Source of the DNA: Corythucha ciliata
Taxonomy: Eukaryota; Arthropoda; Insecta; Hemiptera; Tingidae
DNA length: 64,000 nucleotides
Assembly: GCA_038030265.1 (NCBI GenBank)
Contig: CM075937.1
Location: 13,516,001-13,580,000, forward strand
Direction: 5' to 3'
How positions within the stretch are numbered: the stretch's first letter is position 1; every line of letters starts with the position of its first letter. Position numbers and translations under genes: made by a program. Below are positions 11,353 through 23,363 of this stretch, one piece after another. The notes beneath the pieces are model-generated. The model worked only from the letters and a program-made list of their open reading frames with translations, was not told the DNA's origin and ran no database searches.

Positions 11353-11736
11353 TGTTCGCTAAAGTTAGTTTTATATTTACTTCATATTTTTGTATTTCCC
11401 TCATTTTTATTCCCATCTGTAAGGTGGCGCCATATAGTGGCATCCTAAACCTCCCTCCTTTTATTTTTACAACCTTCTATCCACACACACACTTGTTTTA
11501 CAACCGTCAACCCGCGAAGTTACGTACACGTGTCGACTCGCAGCTAAATTTTGTTTGTTTTTTCCACTCGCGGATTTGGACCTTTGTCGACCAGTTTCGC
11601 ACCCTTGTGCATCCGCGGAGTTGCCTCGTTTCGATCAGGTGTGTACCGATTTTCCTTTTTTCCATTTAATTCCACCCCTTTGTCTCTCAAAATACAGTCC
11701 ACTGCTCTGGCCTATTGCCACCGTCCTTTACGAACA
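11353..11736 (+). mobile_element. 3' LTR of the BEL/Pao element
   Basis: Starts TGTTCGCTAAAG directly after the G-rich polypurine-like tract GGTGGGGGGGA and ends CTTTACGAACA. This gives TG..CA termini with a TGTTCG/CGAACA inverted repeat and a length of 384 bp. Boundaries are inferred from these termini because the 5' LTR is absent for comparison. Short ORFs inside it are not genes. Confidence 0.6.
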
Positions 11737-12059
11737 AATACGTTTGACTGTTTTTACCAAAAAACGCTTGATTTGCTGCCCTTTGGTCGGGCTAGTGACT
11801 AAAAATGATAACATTTCGGCATTAGGGGTTTCAGAGTCATTTCATAGCTTAAATTAAGAAAGAGAGCGAACGGGTCACTGGATGCCACTTCAAGGCTGAA
11901 GTAGACAGAAATCGCTCGTTCGCTGTTTCTGCACTCAACTTTACATGCTGAATTTATGAAAAGCGAAACCTGCGATATTGGTTTTGGCAGAGCCAAATCC
12001 TCCAAAATCGTTCTGGCTATCTAGAGCTCATGAAACAACGAAGGCTTGTTTTGAACATT
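11737..12059. other. No gene seen
   Basis: Spacer after the LTR. Only short, featureless frames. Confidence 0.4.
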
Positions 12060-12330
12060 TTTATTTGCTTTTAGGAAGTTGAAGTAAATATTTGCGGCGC
12101 ATAAATTAGCGAAAATTGCTATCCACCCCATAAAAATGACTAAATTAACGATTTGCGCCTTGAAAAGTTGCTACAATGCATGCCGGAAAAAAACAAAAAC
12201 AAAAAACAAACTGGCGGAAAATGATGAAACTCGTTTCATTCTGGCCATAAAACGGCACAGCTAACGATTCTCGAGCCAAAATTGTATAAACTGGCAATAA
12301 TTCACGCCACTAAATTGCTCAAACAAGCAA
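12060..12330 (-). repeat. TTAGC array (reverse), weak
   Basis: Degenerate units such as GCGCATAAATTAGCGAAAAT, ATAAAAATGACTAAATTAACG and GGCATAAAACGGCACAGCTAACG. Assigned to the TTAGC family by the core word and the A/T run. Confidence 0.4.
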
Positions 12331-12439
12331 TTCACGCCCATTAGAGCCGATACACCGTGGCCGGCAGCCGCTACACCTCTTAGGGGGTGAGTGCTCCGTG
12401 ATTGAGGTAGGTGATAAAGGAGAAAGATAAGGGTTGTCA

Positions 12440-12670
12440 AAACCAAAGAAGGACAAGAAGACATTTATAGGGCGAAATTGACAGTTTTCAACGTCAAAAT
12501 TGACAAAGTCTGGAGTAGAATTAATTGGCATAGTGTTTAGGCATGGGTATAGTGTTTCAGGGAAAAAATGTACAGTTTCCAGAACAAAACGGACAGTTTC
12601 TGGAATAAGATTCCAAATAGGACGAAATTGACAGTTTGAACAACAACATTGATAGTTTATAGTACTTTAG
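12440..12670 (+). repeat. GAAATTGACAGTTTC array (type D)
   Basis: Repeats of GGGCGAAATTGACAGTTT..CAACG, AAATTGACAAAGTCTGGAG, AAACGGACAGTTTCTGGAAT and GACGAAATTGACAGTTTGAA, with a period of about 22-30 bp. A second array of the same family is at 34010-34335, and a looser one at 27290-27560. Confidence 0.55.
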
Positions 12671-15015
12671 TAGAGGACTAAACGATAAACGTGAAATGGT
12701 CAATTTCACGTCTGTCTATAATACAGAAGCTGCAGGACTATGCTGTCCTTTTCTCTTCTTTCCATTAATTTGTCTTTTAGTTATGATCAAGTTTTTTCGG
12801 GTGGTACCACCCCCCTACATTTCCGCCCACTGGGTGTACTCGTGTAACCGCTGAACCACCAAACTTCCTGTTGACGACAACCCTAACAGCATTACATAAA
12901 AGTTAGGCACTAGAACGTAAGATTGCTAAGTATTTCGGGTGATTGCATAGCTACGTCAATAACATCTTGAGACACAGTTCCACTTCCAGTCTTCCACGCA
13001 TTTCGAATTTCTCCTACTCTTGGACGCTTGACACCGTCAATACAGTCCCAAAGCCCCCCCCCCTTCCCAATGCTGCTCTTCTGTGTATTTTATGCATTTA
13101 CAACAATGATTTATAGTATATTCCCTACTCAAAGCCAATGGCGTGCTCATACGGCGTATTCACACTTCCTATTGCAACTAATTTAACTGATCAACTTGTT
13201 GATAGCGGGGCGTCTAGGCAATGTTAGTCGAGGCGGAATGTCACAGTATTCTTGAGTATGTGAAAGTTATAAACAAACTACGTGCCAGACTCCACGGCCA
13301 AAAGGACAAAACTTTAGTATTGAATCGTAACGCTTCGAAATTCATTTCTTGTGAAGTTTGGTGAGTGGCTGAAACATTGGTGAAGGGGGGGGGGTTTCCA
13401 CTACCTTGCTCTTCTATTATGACATCGATTTCAGGGGTTACCTCAAACTTTCTCTCTATCTCACTTACTCCTCACCTGGAAAGTGTCTTGTTTCAAAAAT
13501 TAAAAAGTTCAAAAATAAACATTTGACGCGTCAAAGCGTAGAAATTGCGTTAAATTCGTATTCAATTTTTTTTAGGAGGATACTCCATAAATATTTTTCT
13601 AACGCATCGCATTTATTAGGAATACATTAAAAGTTTGCCGACAGCAGGTTCTGTTGGTTCAAAAGCGACGCTGATCAAAGCGAGACTTCAAGCTCAGAAA
13701 AAAATGAAATCATTGATGCCTAACAACTTCAAAAAGATAAGGGCACGTTTTCGGAAGCTTACACGAGCGATATATTCGTCACTTCAGCTGTAAATTAATG
13801 AGAAGGTTTGCAATTAACCACTTGACAGAACGCAGTAATTACAAAACAATGTCAAGCTCGCTCATTAAGAAATTACAGGATGCCAAGACACGCACAAATA
13901 AACGGTCTTGCGGGTGGGAAGACAAATTTAATATCTTCCGATATTTTGTAAGAATGTTATGAAACTGTAGAAAAAGAAAGAACAAACTTTGTTGTTGCCG
14001 ATTATCGACTTATCGTTTGATTGACCCTCCCCCCCACACTAATCCACAACAACCCGCCAATCATTTTGCCTAAACTCACTCGAGATGAGCGGACGCAAAC
14101 AAATAAGGCAAATCAAAAGGGTCCTTCAACCAAAACCCAATTACTACCATCAAGCCGGATCAAAAAAATATAAAACAAAAGGGAGAAAACACGAAGATTG
14201 CTATTTAGTCCCCTCCCACCAATAGCTAATGGTTGAAAAAAGTACGTGGAAAGCTTGAAAACACTAGCACGAGCTTATGGACTCATACGCAGTCATAGTA
14301 CGAGGAAATCTCATGACTTTGTAATCTCTTGCACAGCCATAACAGTAATTTGTACTAAAAAAACAAAACAATCCCGCATTATTACGTGAGATGGACATTT
14401 TTCTAATTTAGGCCTTCCCAATTGAGGCTCTCAAATCCACCACCCTTTTACAGCAGCGGCTGTTGTAGTTTTATCGAATGTGACGGAGCATTCAAGCTTG
14501 AAGTAACGCATTTTTAGGGAATATTCATGAATCTTTTATGGGCTTGAAAGTGCGTATGCGTGTGTTTTTTTTTTTTTTTCAAACAACACCTTTTTTCACC
14601 TGTTTATATGGCGGGGAGGGTTGAAGGGATGAGGGTAAAAACCTTTTTTTTTTTTTTTTCAATTGGATGAAAAAGTGGATCGAAAAAGAGAGAGACACTG
14701 TTTTAACAGTGAAATAGCATCGTCATAACTGTGGAAGAAGGCCCGAGAACACCCCTCCTCTTCTTCCGTACCAACACCACGTTTAATGAAAGATCGAAAA
14801 GAAAAGTTTTAAAAACTGGAGAAGTCAGGGAATTTCCTGAGGTTTATGAGAAAAGTCAACGTTTTTGGAAAGAGCTCGCAATTATCCCCATTCAAGCCAC
14901 TTTTATGGAAGCGAGTGGTCAGTTTTTTGCCTTACCTGACAAGAACTGTCCTTGCAGTTAAATACTTATAACATGAACAGCGCACTTTGATACATTTTTA
15001 GGCGTGACTATAGCC
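12671..15015. other. No gene seen
   Basis: About 2.3 kb with C/G homopolymers (13050-13061, 13385-13394), poly(T) tracts (14565-14580, 14645-14660) and short ORFs (13406-13630, 14731-14961) lacking domains or splice support. The 76-codon ORF at 14731 is mixed polar with no recognised motif. Confidence 0.5.
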
Positions 15016-15345
15016 AGTAAAGCATTTTTATAGCGTGCGAGAGTTAGTCATTCCGTCCAATCTCGGGGTACCTATGTTGTGTGGCAGATTGATAAGGTTG
15101 GCAAAAGGTGGAGATGGCCTTGGCCAGGCAATCGTTTCAAGGGCGTGAGTTGTCAGTTTCGCCTTTGGTGGTGTGCTGAGGGGCACAGATAGTCCATTTC
15201 GTTCGTTTAGAGAATGAATCGTTAGTTTAGTCAATTGAGGGTGCGAATGGGCTATATTCGGGCACTTGAATGGTTGGTTTGGCCATTTTTAGGGCATGAA
15301 TCGTCAGTTTAGTCATTTTTAGGCCGCATTTGCTCAATTGTGGGT
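15016..15345 (+). repeat. GTCAGTTTAGTCATTTTTAG array (type G)
   Basis: Units such as GGGCATGAATCGTCAGTTTA followed by GTCATTTTTAG recur from about 15140 to 15340 with a period near 30-35 bp. They are degenerate and non-coding. Confidence 0.5.
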
Positions 15346-15489
15346 TTTGGGGTTTGAGCCCTCCCCTACAGCCCTAAGAAGGTGGAGTCTCACCAATAAG
15401 CGCGTTGGACAATTATAGCGAGGGGGTGGTATCATCAAGCTTAGAGTGATCCGGTAGTGGCCGGACCGGTCCAGCTCAGGTGGGTTGCA

Positions 15490-16140
15490 TAAAAAAAAAG
15501 AGGTCCCAAAACTTACAATTTATCCGACATTAGGGCCCAAAACTTGCAATCATGCGGATATTCAGCCAGAAAGCTTCCAATTTTTTGATATTCGTCAGGC
15601 TAAGGTACTCTTTGGTACCAGCTAGCCGGGGTTCCACCGCGCGCCACCACAAAATGGGCTCTAAAACTGGGAATTTCGCTAGCATTAAGACCCTAAAAAC
15701 TGGCAATTTCACGGAAATTAAGACCCAAAAATGTCTATCTCACGCATGTTCAGCCAGGAAACTCACTATTTCGAGGGAATTTGCCCAGACTTCGCGCTAT
15801 AACGAGGCCGGCTAGCCAAAGTTTCACCGTCACAAAAAAAGCAAAGCATCACATTTTGCTTGAATGGAAAATTAAGACTCTAAAATTGCGTTTTCCAATG
15901 AATTAAGACCCAAAAGTCACATTGCAGCGAATATTTGTCATATTCTTGGTATTCGTCGGGCTCCTCGATCTTTGGAGCTGGCTTGACTGTTGCCATAAAA
16001 AAGGCCCCAAAACTTGTCATTATGCTTAAACTAAGGCCTTGAACTTGAAATTTTAAGCTTTAGTAAAGACCCAACACTTTAAATTTCACGGATATTCAGC
16101 CGGGAAACTCGTAATACACATTTTTGCGCTCGATCTTGGA
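15490..16140 (+). repeat. GACCCAAAACTTGCAATTTC array (type C)
   Basis: Diverged units of about 30-40 bp: A(A/G)GACCCAAAACTTGCAATTT followed by CGCGGATATT(C/T)AGCC. It continues directly into the 481-bp duplication. Confidence 0.6.
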
Positions 16141-17100
16141 CCTGAACTTGTAAAATCATAATCCTTGGCGTAGCAATTGCAATTTCGTAAATATTTAGAC
16201 CCGAAAGTTGCAATTTCGCAGTTTTTGGCTCCGAGAAGCTCAATTTGGGGGCAAAATTTGCAAAAATTTTAGCGCAGTCAGCGCCCGGCTACCCTGAAAA
16301 CAGTAAATAAATCCCCAAAACTTTTAAATTAACGAAATTATGATGTGAAAAGTGCAATATTGTCATTTCCAAACAGGAAGCTCCAAAATTCGCTTATATT
16401 TGCCTCCAAAATGTTGCAATTTTACGGGTTTTTATCGAAGCGTTGTCGCATGGGAGACTAGACTGGATTCTACGATGAAAAAAAAACGCATAAGCTTGCA
16501 AATTCTTTATATTTAGACCCAAAACTTACAATTTCGCAGGTACTTGGATCCAAATGGAGCAATTTCGCGAATTTTTCTCTCAATTTCAGCAGCGAATGAG
16601 CGTTTGTTAGAGTATAAACAACCTGAACTTGTTAATTGTATATAATCATTGGCCTGGCAATTGCAATTTCGTAAATATTTAGACCCGAAACTTTCCATTT
16701 CACAGTTTTTGGCTCCGAGAGGCGCAATTTTGTAGCAATATTTGCTAAAATGTTAGCGCCCTGCAACCCTGCAAAAAAAGTAAACAAATTCCCGAAACTT
16801 GTAAATTCGTGAAATTTATATGTAAAACGTGTAATACCGTCATTCAAACTGGAAGCTCCCAATTTCGCTTATATTTGACTCCAAAATGTTGCAATTTTGC
16901 GCGTTTTGTCAAAGCGTTGTCGCATGGGAGACTAGACCGGACTGTACGAAAAAAAAAAGTAAACAAAACGCGCATAAACTTGCAAATGCTGTATATTTAG
17001 ACCCTAATAAAGTAACAATTTCGCAGATGCCTAGTTCCAAATGGTGCAATTTTGCGATTGTTTCTCTCAATTTCAGCTGCAAATGAGCGTTTTTTCCTCA
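16141..17100 (+). repeat. 481-bp tandem duplication inside the type C array
   Basis: Two copies start CCTGAACTTGT at 16141 and 16622. They share, in order, CAATTGCAATTTCGTAAATA, TTTTTGGCTCCGAGA, CTTATATTTG(C/A)CTCCAAAAT, GTTGTCGCATGGGAGACTAG and TTTCTCTCAATTTCAGC. The copies are diverged by substitutions and small indels, so the duplication is old. It is a higher-order repeat built from the short type C unit. Confidence 0.75.
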
Positions 17101-17260
17101 AATCAAGCTGTTAATTAATGCATTTCTTAATTTTATCAGCGAATAATCAGCGATTTTCACATTTTTAGTTGCGAATTGGTGATTTTTCACCTTTAGTCAT
17201 GAATAAGAGAGTTTTTTCTCAATTTTAGCCAAGAATTAACGTTTTTCTCAATCTTAAGCC
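17080..17260 (+). repeat. TTAGC array (forward), short
   Basis: Units such as TTTCAGCTGCAAATGAGCG, TTTAGTTGCGAATTGGTGA and TTTTAGCCAAGAATTAACG follow directly on the type C duplication. Confidence 0.5.
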
Positions 17261-18560
17261 CCATTCACACGTTCAAACTTACTTGAGCAGACGGGTTTGC
17301 CCCAGCAGGTACCTGTATGATGAAGCACAAACCTGCTAGTTCAAACTCAGTTTTCGGTCGCCTTCTTTGCAGTTCATAATTATTCAAATTATCGCAACTC
17401 CTCCCCGCCCTTCCACAATGCTTTGATTGAGAGGGAGTGCGCAGGACTGCTGTCAGAAACACAATGGCATAGCGGTTTACTAATTTTGAAACTGAATGAT
17501 AAGAGAAAAACCAACAAAAAGTTGTTTTTACTGAATCTGGAGTAGTGGGAAATTGATGAAATAAAATACGTCGAGTTTTAATTTCAAACAACACAAACTC
17601 AGCCCAAAAAAGATAATAAAACTCGGAAAAACGGGCATACTTTCGTACAATTTCATTAAGAAGTTTCCTCCTTCCTCTTTTGAAGGAAAAATGAACAAAA
17701 AGATGGTCAAAAATATTTTGATTAATTTATCATCTTTATAGTGTTGGGAGGGGGGAGGAGTTCATTCCAAAGAGCTTTTATAGGTTCTGCACCGCTGTAA
17801 TCACAATTGGGTTAACCCCTCCCTTCACCATCAACACTTTTCCATAACTTTGTTCGCCTTACTCAGCTGCGCGGGAGACAAATTGGTGATTTTCAAGCCA
17901 TTTTGCTCAAGTTTTAATCGATAAATTTCATTGTTTGAGCCCTTCCTATTTTAATCGTGTCTCTCCCGCTCACCCGCTGCCATCAGACTAGGTATACTGA
18001 AACTGTTGAAGTCGTTAATCAGAGACCCAACGTGAGACTATTGACTACCATGGTGAGGGGGGCAGGGGGAAGAGGACATTCAAAAGACTGTGCTGGAACG
18101 TTTTATTTCTTTTGTCCTACCTTGGGTAATTAACACGAAACTTGTAATTTAGAGAAAGACCCCCAATGGACGTGTCCTGCGACCCTATTGTAAAACTTCG
18201 GAACTACCTTAAGGAAATTTTCGCCTAGGGTGGTGATGGCGGTGGCGGGGGGTCTTATTCACCGTCGTTCACGCGTTGTTCACTCTTTTTTTTTTGTCTG
18301 CGACGGCGTCTCATCTATAGGAACTCGTTAGCGATTCCGGGGAAAAAGTTGTAAACCTCTTTCAAAGGTTGAAAACGTTATAGTTCAGCCTGACTAAATA
18401 AATTGACGGTAGCGCTACTGGCGCTGATTAGGATGTACTTCAGCTTTTGGAGGAGTTTTTGCGTGAAATTCACTGAAAAATAAGAGTTTCAAAGCAATTA
18501 TGACACGAGCGATATCCTCGAGCATAGGGATGCCAATTTGAAATTTGAGAAAAACGGTAC
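17261..18560. other. No gene seen
   Basis: Contains AAGCCCCATTCACACGTTCA near 17256, a motif style common in mobile-element ends. G-rich patches lie near 17745 and 18055-18075. There is no ORF with protein features. Confidence 0.45.
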
Positions 18561-18720
18561 AAAAGTTTCAAAGATCGAAACCCCAAACACAAAAAGCTCG
18601 AGCCACAGAAAGCTGACACCAAAAAAAACTCGAACCACAAGAAACTCTAATCCAAACAGCTCTAACCACAAAATTCTCAAAGCACAAAAATATCGAACCA
18701 CATAAAGCCGCCATTGCAAA
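18560..18720 (+). repeat. AACCACAAAAAGCTCG array (type E), 17-19-bp units
   Basis: About nine head-to-tail variants of CGA(A/G)CCACA(A)AAAGCT. A second patch of the same family is at 36770-36840. It produces a long but meaningless minus-strand frame. Confidence 0.6.
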
Positions 18721-18777
18721 GCTCTCTGAGAGTTAGATATCGCATGCACAATTTCAAAGAAATACATAAAGAATCCG

Positions 18778-18915
18778 GGACATATTGCGTCCCTGGACGT
18801 CCTTGGCCGGGACAGTATTAGCCAAATTAGCAAACTATGACTATCCGGGCTACCCCGTGGCAGTTCGCAGGCCGGGATGTGGGGCAAAATTAGCCCAATT
18901 AGCAAATTTGACCCC
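18778..18915 (+). repeat. Two copies of a GGCCGGGA..TTAGCCAAATTAGCAAA unit
   Basis: GGCCGGGACAGTATTAGCCA near 18806 and GCCGGGATGTGGGGCAAAAT near 18871. Each is followed by (A/C)AATTAGCAAA and a CCGG word. The copies are about 70 bp apart and may be part of a decayed element. Confidence 0.4.
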
Positions 18916-19263
18916 GGACATTTTGCAATCCTACTCATGCGATGCGCTTGGCATCTTGGGGCTACGCTGTTCCTGCTTCCTATCTCAAAGATCTGTTCTG
19001 ACGTTCGATTGTTGGCTGGACGAACTAAAAAAATGACAGTGAACAAGAGCAAGACGCTTGCGTGTTCCACTAATCCAGCTCTTGGGTAATTGGTAATTGA
19101 AAAAGTAATTCAATTACAGTATTTATACAGTTTATACAGTTTTTATATTTAGACAAAGGAAATCGACTTATTGCTGCTCATTGAGGTGGTGAGCAAGGCT
19201 TCATTAGGGACCATCTTCTGACTTTCAAGTCCTCAAGTATTTCAGGGGACTCTCCGTCCATGA

Positions 19264-20459
19264 ATGCTGAGAAAGGTTAACATGAGTGTGACAAGTGATA
19301 AATGTGTTGGGAACTTCCCGACGGAAAACTTGAATTTGGTATGTAAGCACTGTGGTGTTAACGTGAGAAAACAGTTCGTGAGTTGCGTTTTGTGCTCTGA
19401 AAGAGAGATATTCCAAAAAAGAGGACATTATCGACCCTGTGGTTGCGTTGTGCAGGAGGGGACGGGGGTGATAAGGTCAACAATTCTACTGCCCCCGGGG
19501 AGTCCAACCCCAACCTCGCGGATATACAGACGAACCCTAATGGGCTGACAGACTTCCTAAGAGAGTCAATAGGAAAAATTAGCGCCTTTGACGAGCGGGC
19601 GTTGGAAGGCTGGATAACTACTTGGGCAATTAGTCTTAGGGCAAAACCAGATCTCGCGGACACTGCTCGTATTGACTGCCTTATTGAACGACCATTCTCA
19701 GATGAGAGTGTAAATGGACAACATCAGTCGCGAGAACGAGTGCTTGCCACGCCGAGTCACCGAACTTGAGAGCCGAATGTGTGGGCTAGAAGCTGGGAAC
19801 GCTGCCCCTGATACTGGCACCAATGGTTTTAACGAGAGCGTCCCGTTACACGATAAAAGGGTAGATGATAAGAGGAATCGTGGTCAGATGTCAACGACTG
19901 TATCAGCCTCCGCGATTATTGATACCTCAAGCGTGGGTAATAAAGAAGTCATTTCACAGGCTAAAAGTGACAACCCAGTAACGACATCTCCTGAAAACGA
20001 TCAAAAGATTGCTAGCCCTTCTGAACCCGACAACGAATGGAATGCGGTTGTTAATCGGGCACGACGCCGCCTACCAGGGCGCAGAGCTCAGGATGGCAAC
20101 AGATCTGGCAGTAACGCGGAAAGCTCTCTCCCCACTGAGCAGGTTGTGGAGGGGGGGGGGCTCAGTGACAGCAACGGGTCTCAACTGCGGAGAAGACGAG
20201 CCCAGGGAGCAGGGGAACGGGTGCCCCTGCCCAGGACTGTGAAATTGAGGCTGGGGCGCTCACACGCAATTTGTTCGTCGGAAGGCTAAAGAAAGGTACG
20301 GCTGATAATGCGGTCAAGAAATTCCTGTTGCAGAAATTGCAAAATGCACAGGTTGAATGCTCCAGTCTGGAGAGCAAAGGTGCGTTTGAAAGCTTCAAGA
20401 TAACGATCAATAAGGAACTGGAGAAGACGGTCTTCGACGCGGGCTTGTTAAATTTTTGA
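19264..20459 (+). pseudogene. ORF1 of a non-LTR retrotransposon, frameshifted
   Basis: A Cys-rich PHD-like segment (CKHCGVN..FVSCVLC..HYRPCGC) lies in the first part. A polar, low-complexity linker with an ELESRMCGLEA coiled-coil start follows from 19714. A folded C-terminal segment at 20260-20459 begins LFVGRLKKGTADNAVKKFL and ends near a TGA. That last block is the conserved region seen at the end of CR1/Jockey-type ORF1 proteins. At least three frames are needed to read through. One shift coincides with a ten-G run at 20151-20160. ORF1 proteins bind the element's RNA; this copy cannot make one protein. The RT of the same element follows at 21330. Confidence 0.6.
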
Positions 20460-21329
20460 TTCTTCTTTACGTGCTTTGCATTGTTTTTTGTAATTTATTA
20501 ATTAATTTTACGTGAAGGTCGATTTATATGGGCTCAGTTTTACGTTAGTGTGAGAATCTTTGAAAAAGGGGGATTACATTGTACTCACGGTAACTCAATC
20601 CGGGGGCCCGAGGACCGGTGCTCGCGCCTCGCTAATCGTTCTCTCATTTTCTCCCCCGAAAGCCCCACGAAGACGTCCTTACTTCCTCTGGGGTTTCTTC
20701 GTTGCTGGCGTTGCCGACGAGACGACTTTCCCCGGGAGCTGGTCAAAAACTCACTGTGTCCCACGCTGGTCAAAATCTTACTCTCCCAGCAATCGCGTCT
20801 TCCTTTTCCGTTTGGCCCTTTCTCGCCCCCCCCCCTTCTTCGCTGCCGAAACGCGCCGCAATGTGGGTTCTCACGCACTCCTCTTTTTTATCATATTATA
20901 TGCATAATTAAGGTAGGGTTCGCCTGCCCGAGCTAAGCCGCTCGCCTCAACAACCCCCCCCCCCTTCCAAATATCATCCTTAGGGTGGGCGTGACCCATA
21001 ACAGGCTTCTGGCCGAGCCAAATTATTATTCAGCTTTTTTTTAGTCAGGGGGAACTGGGGCACACTACCGGCGTCCTCATGGTAACGCAACGACACGGGA
21101 GTGTTAGCCTCCCATTGCAGACGACCCCACCTCGACGGTGAGACGCGCCGAACCAAGCCTCTACGGTGAATGCGCTGTAACTAAATGTGTTGGGCGAACT
21201 GGAGGGATGAAGTTTTAGAAGTGGTTTTTTCCTTGAAGAATAGCAATACCCGGGACTATCATGGATTTCAAACGAAGACGAAAAAGGGTATTGCACATGG
21301 ATTAGCTCCCCTGTTGTGATATCTGATAA
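20460..21329. other. Region where the endonuclease of the non-LTR element is expected; none seen
   Basis: It contains a GC-rich 400-bp block (20590-20890) and C-runs at 20827-20836 and 20953-20964. ORFs on both strands (up to 128 codons) are Arg/Ser/Pro-rich products of composition with no endonuclease motifs. Either the endonuclease was deleted or foreign sequence replaced it. Confidence 0.45.
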
Positions 21330-22482
21330 ATGAGAGCAAGTATCAAAATCAATTTCCAGATGTCCTGAAGTTAGCCCTGGTAGTTCCGTTATTTAAAGGA
21401 GGGGATAAAGAGGGACAGTCGAACTATCGGCCTATCTCGATTCTCCCGATTTTCTCCAAGATCTTTGAGAAAGTAATCAAACCCAGAATTCAGAGGTACT
21501 TTGAAAAACACAAACTTTTTTCATGTGAGCAGTTCGGCTTCCAGCGGGGACGGTACACGGTGGACGCTATTCTAGAGTTCGTACGGTTTGTCACAGAAGG
21601 ATATGAAAAGAGGATGCATGCCATGGCGATCTTTTATGATTTAACAAAGGCTTTCGATTGCGTCCCACACTAGTTATTGTTAAGTAAGTTGTCCAAGTAC
21701 AATTTTTTCGGAAGGGCCATTAATATGATGAGGTCATACTTGAAGAACAGGTTGCAATGCACGCGTGGATTTCGCATAATAATAAGTCGGATTTCTCCGT
21801 GGTCACCATTGGCGATCCCCAGGGGTCGATCCTGGGCCCAATATTGTTTTTGATTTTTATTTACGACCTTCCTGGAAGCTTGGATGGCTCATTTGTCTCA
21901 CTACTTGCCGATGACACGGAATCTGCTTGTCAAAGCCATGACCTAGAGGTTGTGAAGCAAAGGACGGACTGTGATAATAGAACCATACTCGATTGGATCA
22001 ATATGAACCACTTGAAATTGAATGACATCAAAACTATGATAAAGCTATTTAGTTTAAGGAAAAATTGTGATATTGATACCAAAGATACAGTTGTTTTTTT
22101 AAGGTTAAACTTTGACAAGAATTGGAATTGGTCCGTTCACTGTGAAAAGTTATCAAAAAAGTTGTTAAAAATTGTCTACTTGCTGAGATGCTTAAAATCT
22201 AATATATCCCACTCAGATGTCCTTACTTGTTATTACGGTTTGTTTTCAATCTTTAATATCATTATGGAATAGTGGTCTGGGGGCATAGCCCATCGATGAA
22301 GGCTGTCTTTAGTGTTCGACTTAGGGCAATTAGGGTATTGGCAAATATAGGTTATAGAGTTGGCTGTAAAGAATTTTTTGTGAAAATCAGAATTCTGTCT
22401 GTGACGTACTTATATATTCTAGACGGTATTTTGTTTGTCAGGAGCGATTTGGATAAATTTAATGCGTTTCATGCAATTCATG
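21330..22482 (+). pseudogene. Non-LTR retrotransposon reverse transcriptase (5' part of a split copy)
   Basis: Motifs appear in order over several frames: LALVVPLFKGGDKE with NYRPISILP; FSKIFEKVI; QFGFQRGRYT; FYDLTKAFDCVPH followed by a stop; GDPQGSILGPILFLIFIYDL; and LLADDT at the catalytic site, intact. Then comes LDWINMNHLKLN and a C-terminal segment to FHAIHAL. Stops and at least two frameshifts make it non-functional. The frame is interrupted at 22482 by the CACTGGGAAAA transposon and resumes at 25683. The arrangement resembles CR1/Jockey-group elements; the clade is not resolved. Confidence 0.85.
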
Positions 22483-22519
22483 CACTGGGGAAAAAAGAGG
22501 CACTTTCTTGGTTAATTTT

Positions 22520-23340
22520 AACCTAGAAATCTCGGTAAAATGTTTGCAACCGTCACGAGTCTGTTATGTCAACCGACAAGCTTGATACGGTTGAATGCAC
22601 GTCTTGACTCGGTTAACGCATGTTGTCGGTAAAATGTTTGCAACCGTCATGAGTCGGTAAAGTCTACCGAAAAGTTTGATACGGTTAAATGCACTCGGTT
22701 AGCGCATATTATCGGTAAAATGTTTGCAACCGAGTCTGACGGTCAAGCCACAAACACGGTTAAACACATGATCCCAGTCAGTTGAGACATATCTGTTGAA
22801 TGAACCGTCACTAGACGGTTAACTCTAACCGTTACTTTACGGTAGATTCTTCCGACCCACAACTCCCTTGTCTGTTACAGCAACTGTCTAACATCGGTGA
22901 AAGCTGACCGTATACTCGGTAATCACAGCCGTGTCAGGCGGTTAGTCCAACAGTGTGTTTACGGTAGTGGCGAACCGAATTTTGGATATTAGACGGTAAC
23001 ATCAGCAGAAAAAAAACGGTAAAATTCTACTGTCATGACGGTTGCATCAACGGTTACTCAACGGTAAAACAGGTATCTCTACTCGGTTAAGAAATACCGT
23101 CTTGAGTCTGGTGTTAACCGTGACATAACGGTACATGCTACCGTTGGCATACGGTGGAATATGCCGTTATATCACAGTTAAAACTGGTGTCTCACCTCGG
23201 TTAAGAGGTACCGTCTTGAGTCTGGTGTCAACCGTGAAATAACGGTATATACTACCGTCGGCATACGGTAGAATATACCGTTTCTACTGTGGTACAAACG
23301 GTTATTTGTCACCGACTTTCTCGGTACGTGCTTCCACTTT
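22520..23340. repeat. ACCG/CGGT array, left arm of transposon copy 1
   Basis: Dozens of CGGT(A/T)A and (T)ACCGT words in alternating orientation every 10-20 bp. Examples are ATCGGTAAAATGTTTGCAAC repeated near 22625 and 22714, and CGGTTAAGA.TACCGTCTTG near 23083 and 23203. The last two are about 120 bp apart within a longer duplicated block (23050-23290). Confidence 0.75.
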
Positions 23341-23363
23341 TCACGGTTAGCCTTACTGATTCT

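Noticed and set aside
11331..11857. Three overlapping plus-strand ORFs of 83-112 codons
   Set aside because: They lie in the BEL/Pao LTR and its flank, overlap in all frames and have no domains.
18498..19070. 190-codon minus-strand ORF
   Set aside because: Much of it is translation of the AACCACAAAAAGCTC short repeats; composition is hydrophobic and repetitive.
20550..20936. 115- and 128-codon plus ORFs and a 97-codon minus ORF
   Set aside because: A GC-rich, C-run-containing block opens several frames at once; products are Arg/Pro/Ser-rich with no motif.
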